Below, piece after piece: positions 7,500-12,458 of a DNA stretch of 12,458 nt (the first letter of the stretch is position 1; every line of letters begins with the position of its first letter). The notes beneath the pieces are model-generated. The model saw only the letters and a list, made by a program, of their open reading frames with translations, had not been told where the DNA came from and did no database searches. The position numbers and the translations under genes were made by a program. The DNA is from DASSKW01 sp035701115 (lineage in GTDB: Bacteria; Pseudomonadota; Gammaproteobacteria; Natronospirales; REEB76), in NCBI GenBank assembly GCA_035701115.1, contig DASSOA010000152.1, forward strand, positions 1 to 12,458. The letters are read 5' to 3'.

Positions 7500-7519
7500 T
7501 CAGGTAATGTTGCACCTGA
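7500..7519 (+). promoter_or_regulatory. Small hairpin abutting the pgk ribosome-binding site
   Basis: TCAGGT (7500-7505), an 8-base loop, and ACCTGA (7514-7519) form a perfect 6-bp stem. Its last base is the first A of the Shine-Dalgarno AAGGA (7519-7523). It could modulate translation or mRNA processing between gap and pgk; this is inference. Confidence 0.35.
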
Positions 7520-7532
7520 AGGAATTGAGGTG

Positions 7533-8741
7533 ATGGCCGTGACGATTATCAAGATGACGGATCTCGACCTGAAGGGGAAACGGGTGTTGATCCGCGAAGA
7601 TCTGAATGTGCCGCTCGACGAAGCGGGGAATATCACCAGCGATGCGCGAATCCGCGCTTCGTTGCCGACCATTCAGGCGGCCATGCAAGCCGGCGCGCGC
7701 GTCATGCTCGTGTCGCATCTCGGTCGTCCCAAGGAAGGGGAGCCCGATCCGGCGCTGTCGCTGGTGCCGGTCGCCGAACGTTTGACCGAACTGCTGGGCG
7801 TCAAGGTGCCACTCGTCAAGGACTGGATTGATGGCATCGACGTGGCGCCGGGCGAAGCGGTGTTGTGCGAGAACGTGCGGTTCCTGAAGGGCGAAAAGAA
7901 AGACGACGAGGCGCTGGCGCGGAAGATGGCGGCGCTCTGCGATGTTTACGTGATGGATGCGTTCGGCACCGCGCATCGCGCCGAAGCGTCCACGCATGGC
8001 GTGGCGCGTTTTGCGCCGATCGCCTGCGCGGGTCCGTTGCTCGCCGGTGAGCTCGAAGCGCTGGGTCGCGCGCTCGAACATCCTGCCCGTCCGCTGGTCG
8101 CGATCGTCGCCGGTTCCAAGGTGTCCACCAAACTCACCGTGCTGGAATCGCTGACCAAAGTAGTCGACCGGCTGATCGTCGGCGGCGGCATCGCCAATAC
8201 GTTCATCGCGGCGGCGGGACACAAGGTCGGCAAATCCCTGTATGAGGCCGATCTCGTGCCGGAAGCCAAACGCCTGACCGAAGCCGCCAAGGCACGCGGT
8301 GCGGAGATTCCGGTGCCGAGCGACGTGGTGGTGGCGAACGAATTTTCAGCCAACGCTGAAGCGGACGTGCGCGCGGTCAATGAAGTCGGTGCCGATGAGA
8401 TGATCCTTGATATCGGCCCGGATACCGCGGAAAGTTACGCACAGATATTGAAAGGCGCCGGCACCATCGTCTGGAACGGACCGGTCGGTGTGTTCGAATT
8501 CGAACAGTTCGGCGAAGGCACCCGGGTGCTGGCGCAGGCGATTGCGGAGAGTCCGGCATTCTCCATCGCGGGCGGCGGCGATACACTGGCGGCGCTGGAC
8601 AAATTCGGTGTCTCGGACCGGATTTCCTATGTATCCACCGGCGGTGGCGCATTCCTGGAATTTCTGGAAGGCAAAAAACTTCCGGCCGTGGCGATACTGG
8701 AGCAGCGTGCGGCGGCGCAGGAGAAGCGCAAGCAGGCATGA
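7533..8741 (+). CDS. pgk: Phosphoglycerate kinase
   Basis: Cytoplasmic monomeric kinase of 402 residues (E. coli 387) that transfers phosphate from 1,3-bisphosphoglycerate to ADP, the step after Gap. The N-domain binds 3-phosphoglycerate with R21, D23 and N25 (REDLNVP), R41, and SHLGRPKEG (61-69); GTAHRAEAS is also conserved. The C-domain holds the nucleotide site, with GSKVSTKL, VGGGIANTF, WNGPVGVFE and the GGGDT loop near 347-351. A short charged tail (AAAQEKRKQA) extends beyond the usual end. The ATG at 7533 has AAGGA 9 bases upstream; an adjoining GTG at 7530 and an ATG at 7554 (MTDLDLKGKRV) are alternatives, but the former is too close to the ribosome-binding site and the latter would drop the conserved IIKMTDLD start. 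It probably shares a transcript with gap. Confidence 0.96.
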   Translation: MAVTIIKMTDLDLKGKRVLIREDLNVPLDEAGNITSDARIRASLPTIQAAMQAGARVMLVSHLGRPKEGEPDPALSLVPVAERLTELLGVKVPLVKDWIDGIDVAPGEAVLCENVRFLKGEKKDDEALARKMAALCDVYVMDAFGTAHRAEASTHGVARFAPIACAGPLLAGELEALGRALEHPARPLVAIVAGSKVSTKLTVLESLTKVVDRLIVGGGIANTFIAAAGHKVGKSLYEADLVPEAKRLTEAAKARGAEIPVPSDVVVANEFSANAEADVRAVNEVGADEMILDIGPDTAESYAQILKGAGTIVWNGPVGVFEFEQFGEGTRVLAQAIAESPAFSIAGGGDTLAALDKFGVSDRISYVSTGGGAFLEFLEGKKLPAVAILEQRAAAQEKRKQA

Positions 8742-8758
8742 CGGGTGGCCGATGCCGT

Positions 8759-8788
8759 TTGGTGTTCGGTTTCGCACAGGCGCATAAT
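8759..8788 (+). promoter_or_regulatory. Candidate pyk promoter (TTGGTG-N18-CATAAT)
   Basis: TTGGTG (8759-8764) and CATAAT (8783-8788) match the sigma-70 hexamers at 3 and 5 of 6 positions with an 18-base spacer. The -10 ends 7 bases before the pyk ATG, so transcription would begin at or next to the start codon. The pgk-pyk gap is only 54 bases, so read-through from pgk is equally possible. Confidence 0.35.
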
Positions 8789-8795
8789 CCAATCA

Positions 8796-10223
8796 ATGTC
8801 ACGCAGAACAAAAATCGTCGCCACGCTCGGACCCGCCACTGACAGTCCGGAAGTCATCACGGCGATCGTGCGTGCGGGGCTCGATGTCGCGCGCCTTAAT
8901 TTTTCCCATGGCGAACCGGCCGATCACAGGCGTCGCATCAAACTGTTGCGTGACGCTGCGGCGGCGGCGGGGCGCGATGTCGGTATCCTCGGCGATCTGC
9001 AGGGTCCGAAGATCCGCATCGAGAAGTTCCGCAACGGCCGCATCACCCTCAAGGACGGTCAGCAATTCGTGCTGGATGCCGGACTGCCGGATGATGCCGG
9101 CAGCGAAGAGTCTGTCGGCCTGACCTACAAGGCACTTCCCAACGATGTGAAAGCCGGTGACGTGCTGGTGCTGGGTGACGGCGAAATCACCTTGCGTGTT
9201 GACGCGGTGAAAGGGGCGCGCGTCGAATGCCGGGTGGAAATCGGCGGCGAGCTGTCCGACCACAAAGGCATCAACCGGCAGGGCGGCGGACTGTCGGCCG
9301 CCGCGCTCACCGACAAGGATCTGCGCGACATCGAACTCGCCGCGGAACTCGAAGTGGATTACCTCGCGGTTTCGTTTCCGCGCGATGCAGCCGACATTGC
9401 GCGTGCCCGCGAATTGCTGCGGATGGCCGGCGGCACAGCCTGCATGGTGGCTAAAGTCGAGCGGGCCGAAGCGATCCAGAATCTCGATGCAATCATCGAG
9501 GCATGCGATGCGGTGATGATCGCGCGCGGCGATCTCGCGGTCGAAATCGGCGATGCGGAACTGCCCGGTATCCAGAAACACATTATTCATCGCGCCCGCG
9601 AACTCAATCGCGTGGTGATTACCGCGACGCAGATGATGGAATCCATGGTCCACAGTCCGGTACCGACCCGCGCGGAAGTGCTCGATGTCGCCAACGCGGT
9701 CATGGACGGTACCGACGCGGTCATGCTGTCGGCGGAAACCGCGACCGGCAAGTATCCCATCAAGGCGGTCGAAGCGATGTCGCGGGTGTGCGAAGGCGCC
9801 GAGCGGCAGCGCATGACACAGCGTTCGCGACACCGCATGGACCAGAATTTCAGCAAGGTGGACGAAGCCATTGCCATGGCCACCATGTACACCGCCAATC
9901 ATCTTCATGTGAAAGCCATCATTGCACTCACCGAATCCGGTTCCACCGCGTTGTGGATGTCACGCATCCGTTCCGGCATTCCGATTTTCGCCATGACACG
10001 CCATGAGACCACGCGCCGGCGCGTCACGCTGTATCGCGGCGTGTATCCGGTCGCCTTCGACGTCATGCACACCAATCCGGATCACGTGCTGAAAGATGCA
10101 GCGGACGAACTCCGGCGCCAGGGCAAGGTGCAGGATGGGGACATCGTGATCTGTACCAAAGGCGAATTCAGCGGCGTCGCAGGTGGCACCAACAGTCTCA
10201 AGATTTTGCGCGTCGGCGACTGA
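8796..10223 (+). CDS. pyk: Pyruvate kinase, PykA type (type II)
   Basis: Cytoplasmic enzyme of 475 residues making pyruvate and ATP from PEP and ADP. The N-terminus SRRTKIVATLGPATDSP is canonical, and the ATG at 8796 was chosen for it; a GTG at 8745 would add 17 unconserved residues. Active-site features: R33, N35, S37, H38 (ARLNFSHG), GDLQGPKIR (66-74), catalytic K220 in MVAKVERAEAIQN with E222, RGDLAVEIGD (D246), and ITATQMMESM with T278. A small B domain occupies about 70-170 and the C-terminal regulatory domain about 340-475. The protein aligns closely with E. coli PykA throughout; that family is allosterically activated by AMP or sugar phosphates, which cannot be confirmed from sequence here. 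There is no visible Shine-Dalgarno. It ends the carbon cluster and is followed by a stem-loop. Confidence 0.96.
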   Translation: MSRRTKIVATLGPATDSPEVITAIVRAGLDVARLNFSHGEPADHRRRIKLLRDAAAAAGRDVGILGDLQGPKIRIEKFRNGRITLKDGQQFVLDAGLPDDAGSEESVGLTYKALPNDVKAGDVLVLGDGEITLRVDAVKGARVECRVEIGGELSDHKGINRQGGGLSAAALTDKDLRDIELAAELEVDYLAVSFPRDAADIARARELLRMAGGTACMVAKVERAEAIQNLDAIIEACDAVMIARGDLAVEIGDAELPGIQKHIIHRARELNRVVITATQMMESMVHSPVPTRAEVLDVANAVMDGTDAVMLSAETATGKYPIKAVEAMSRVCEGAERQRMTQRSRHRMDQNFSKVDEAIAMATMYTANHLHVKAIIALTESGSTALWMSRIRSGIPIFAMTRHETTRRRVTLYRGVYPVAFDVMHTNPDHVLKDAADELRRQGKVQDGDIVICTKGEFSGVAGGTNSLKILRVGD

Positions 10224-10253
10224 CGCAAGCGGTTTTATTCTTTGCCAGATCAT

Positions 10254-10284
10254 CAGACAGCTCACCCGGCCCTTGAGCCGTCTG
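10254..10284 (+). terminator. Stem-loop after pyk (terminator-like, no T tract)
   Basis: CAGACAGCTCA pairs with TGAGCCGTCTG over 11 bp with one A:C mismatch around a 9-base loop, 30 bases after the pyk stop. It is followed by CCCCGACCGAAATTT, not a U run, so it is not a textbook intrinsic terminator. It may stabilise the mRNA 3' end or act with Rho. Confidence 0.5.
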
Positions 10285-10323
10285 GCCCCGACCGAAATTT
10301 GATTGAAATAGGTTTTCCACGTC

Positions 10324-10352
10324 TTGTACTAGCTATCTAGTAGCGCGATACT
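10324..10352 (+). promoter_or_regulatory. Candidate promoter of the S8 protease gene
   Basis: TTGTAC (10324-10329), a 17-base spacer and GATACT (10347-10352) match sigma-70 hexamers at 3 and 4 of 6 positions. The start would fall near 10359, giving a leader of about 48 bases. The spacer and part of the -35 are covered by a 16-base palindrome. Confidence 0.3.
10327..10342. repeat. 16-base perfect inverted repeat, possible operator
   Basis: TACTAG-CTAT-CTAGTA is a perfect 6-bp inverted repeat with a 4-base spacer, in the gap between pyk and the protease. It contains two copies of CTAG, a tetramer that is rare in many proteobacterial genomes. It resembles a site for a dimeric repressor; the protein is unknown. 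Confidence 0.45.
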
Positions 10353-10406
10353 CCCGTCCGTTTCCCGGTCGTCGGCCTCTTCAGATCCATACATTGGGGA
10401 TTATTT

Positions 10407-12458
10407 ATGCGTCTTTGGTTTCTGGCGGCGGCAGTCGCCACGGTGTCGTGTCTGGGTGTCGTGGCGGCGCAGAGCGCTTCGAGAGGCGCCGGTTCCGGGG
10501 CCATTGTGCGACCGATGACAGCGCATCGTGTCTCGGGCGCGTCCGCATCAGGTGCAGTGGCCAATAATGGAACGGCTCGCTACATCGTGCGCTTCCGGGA
10601 CGAGCCGGTGCCGCTCTATACCGGCGGTATCGCGGGACTGAAGGCGACCAGTCCGGAGGTGACCGGCACCCGGCGGTTCGATACGCACAGCGCGGAAGTG
10701 CGCGCGTATGTCGGTTATCTCGATGCCGAGCACGGAAAATTTCTGCAACAGGCCGACCAGTCGCTGGGCCGCGCGCTGACACCACATTTCCAGTATCACT
10801 ACGCAATCAACGGCATGTCGCTGAGCCTGAGCCGGGTTGAAGCGGCAAAACTTCGTCGTCTGTCGAATGTCATTGCCGTCACGCCAGTGCGATATTACCG
10901 TCCTGAGTCATCTTCAACGGGAATTCCCGCGAGTGCCGCCGATACGTTCTACAGCCGTTCCTGGATCGGCGCGCCATCGGTCTGGACCGACACGAGTTTC
11001 AATAATCTCGACAACGAAGGCGAAGGCATCGTTGTCGCGGACGTGGATACCGGCATCAATGCACAAAATTCATCGTTTGCCGCGACCGGTCCGAAGGACG
11101 CCTACATTACGACCGATCCGCTCGGCAGCGGCAAGTATCTCGGCGTGTGCGATGCGAACAACGCTACCGACGGCACGCTGGTCAGCGGCAGCAGCAGTAC
11201 CTATCCACAGGCGTATCAATCCGGTTTTTGCAATGACAAATTGATCGGCGCCTACACCTACACCATCAGCACCGGCAACGATCCGCATTCGCCGGAAGAT
11301 TCCGAAGGTCACGGGTCGCATACGGCCAGCACCATGGCCGGCAACTTCGTAGACGTGAATCTCAGCAGCCTCGGCATCACCGTGCCGATTTCCGGTGTGG
11401 CGCCGCATGCAAACATCATTGCGTACGATGTCTGCGATCCGACTGATCTGTGCGGTTCCGATACCAGCGTGGCGGCGGTGGATCAGGCCATCAAGGATTA
11501 CGCCACCATCAAGACCGCCGATCCGACGGGTTTCAAGGGCATGGTGCTCAACTATTCGATCGGTGGCGGCAGCGATCCATACAATGATCCGGTCGAACTG
11601 GCGTTTCTGTCGGCGGTGCAGACCGGAATCTATGTGTCCGCATCCGGCGGCAACGGCGGGCCGGGCAACACCAATCTTGGCGATCCGACGCAATTGTATC
11701 CGGTGGAACACGTCAGTCCGTGGGTAGCGAGCACCGCCGCGAGCACCCACGACGGCGCGTTCGGTAACAACAATGTGGCGGGATTTGCCGGTGGCGACAG
11801 CACCACACTTGCCAGTGTGCCCACCACGATTACCGGTGAAGGCGAGACCGGTCCACTGGCGTTGACCGCCATCGTGTATGCCGGCGACGGCAGCTACGAT
11901 TACGCCCCGTATCCCGGGACGTTTACCACAAGCGACACCTATCCGTTATCACAGCAAAACTATGCGAACCCGGCGTCATTCACCGCCCACCAGGCGGCGG
12001 CCGAATGTCTGTATCCGTTCCCGGCCGGCACGTTCACAGGCAAGATTGTCGTCTGTGATCGTGGTGATATCGCACTCGTGGACAAGGCCGATAACGTCAA
12101 GCAGGGCGGCGCCGCCGGCATCATCATCGTGTCGCAATCGGGCAATGCGCTGATTTCCGAAGCCTACGAAATCCCCGGCACCATGATCTCGAATGCCGAT
12201 GGCCTGAATCTCGAAGCGTGGCTGACCAACGCCACGACGCTCAGCGACAAGGGCACGGCGAGCGCCGCGCAGGCGCAGCTTACCGGCACCACGTTGACCA
12301 GCGATCCCTCGCAGGCGGATCAGATCGCCGATTTCAGTTCGCGCGGACCGACCGGGACCGACTTCGACAATCTGGTGAAACCGGATCTCACTGCGCCGGG
12401 CGTCAGTGTGCTCGCCGCAGTTGGCAATCCGCTGTATGGCGCGACCGCCGGCAGCAAT
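10407..12458 (+). CDS. Secreted S8A subtilase with PA domain, 3' partial
   Basis: First 684 codons of an exported serine protease that runs off the right edge. GGGGA (10396-10400) lies 6 bases before the ATG. Residues 1-22 look like a Sec signal peptide (R2, hydrophobic core, VVAAQ end). An I9-type inhibitor propeptide spans about 57-165. The peptidase S8 domain begins near 200 with catalytic D214 (VVADVDTGIN), H302 (EGHGSHTAS) and oxyanion N416 (VSASGGNGGPG). A protease-associated (PA) domain is inserted at about 470-625 (GKIVVCDRGD; KQGGAAGIIIV). DFSSRGP and KPDLTAPGV follow, but the GTSMA serine motif is not reached. The mature part has six cysteines: C248/C275 (GVC...FCNDKLIGA) and C534/C550 fall at positions seen in cucumisin-like subtilases, plus C343/C349. 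Substrate is unknown. No link to the carbon genes beyond position is visible. Confidence 0.93.
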   Translation, partial: MRLWFLAAAVATVSCLGVVAAQSASRGAGSGAIVRPMTAHRVSGASASGAVANNGTARYIVRFRDEPVPLYTGGIAGLKATSPEVTGTRRFDTHSAEVRAYVGYLDAEHGKFLQQADQSLGRALTPHFQYHYAINGMSLSLSRVEAAKLRRLSNVIAVTPVRYYRPESSSTGIPASAADTFYSRSWIGAPSVWTDTSFNNLDNEGEGIVVADVDTGINAQNSSFAATGPKDAYITTDPLGSGKYLGVCDANNATDGTLVSGSSSTYPQAYQSGFCNDKLIGAYTYTISTGNDPHSPEDSEGHGSHTASTMAGNFVDVNLSSLGITVPISGVAPHANIIAYDVCDPTDLCGSDTSVAAVDQAIKDYATIKTADPTGFKGMVLNYSIGGGSDPYNDPVELAFLSAVQTGIYVSASGGNGGPGNTNLGDPTQLYPVEHVSPWVASTAASTHDGAFGNNNVAGFAGGDSTTLASVPTTITGEGETGPLALTAIVYAGDGSYDYAPYPGTFTTSDTYPLSQQNYANPASFTAHQAAAECLYPFPAGTFTGKIVVCDRGDIALVDKADNVKQGGAAGIIIVSQSGNALISEAYEIPGTMISNADGLNLEAWLTNATTLSDKGTASAAQAQLTGTTLTSDPSQADQIADFSSRGPTGTDFDNLVKPDLTAPGVSVLAAVGNPLYGATAGSN

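Noticed and set aside
6343..7515. 390-codon open frame on the minus strand covering gap
   Set aside because: Antisense shadow of gap with no recognisable protein features.
8799..9908. 369-codon open frame on the minus strand inside pyk
   Set aside because: Antisense shadow of pyk; rich in His and Arg without any domain pattern.
10400..10470. Lipoprotein signal at Cys15 of the protease
   Set aside because: Residues before the Cys (ATVS) do not form a lipobox; an ordinary Sec signal fits better.

Overview
The window looks like a core chromosomal segment of a GC-rich gammaproteobacterium. This rests on an OmpR/EnvZ pair with long stretches close to the enterobacterial proteins, a PykA-type (type II) pyruvate kinase, and a proteobacterial gap/pgk pair. 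No mobile element, CRISPR array, tRNA or rRNA was found. I see no clearly undescribed multi-gene system; the findings are local regulatory structures and protein peculiarities.

Layout. (1) 1-1418 (+): C-terminal part of a c-di-GMP protein with a degenerate GGDEF domain and an intact EAL domain; its frame is open to the left edge, so it starts upstream. (2) 1449-3481 (-): ompR then envZ, joined by a 4-base ATGA overlap and convergent with gene 1 across 30 bases. (3) 3482-3721: non-coding, holding a candidate ompR promoter and an OmpR-like tandem site. (4) 3722-4177 (-): small hotdog-fold thioesterase. (5) 4178-4391: divergent intergenic region. (6) 4392-10223 (+): tkt, gap, pgk, pyk, four central-carbon genes on one strand with gaps of 50-60 bases. 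(7) 10224-10406: intergenic region with a strong stem-loop after pyk and a 16-base palindrome inside a possible promoter. (8) 10407 to the right edge (+): secreted subtilisin-family protease with a PA domain, cut off before its catalytic serine.

How the genes fit together. tkt-gap-pgk-pyk covers sugar-phosphate interconversion and three lower-glycolysis steps: glyceraldehyde-3-P to 1,3-bisphosphoglycerate, then to 3-phosphoglycerate, and PEP to pyruvate. It can serve glycolysis, gluconeogenesis (except pyk) or the Calvin/pentose-phosphate routes. OmpR/EnvZ is an envelope-sensing two-component pair. The EAL protein would lower c-di-GMP. The protease is probably exported and has its own regulatory region, so it need not belong to the carbon operon.

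Two genes, ompR and pyk, lack a visible Shine-Dalgarno sequence and each has a -10-like hexamer ending exactly 7 bases before the ATG, which suggests leaderless transcripts.
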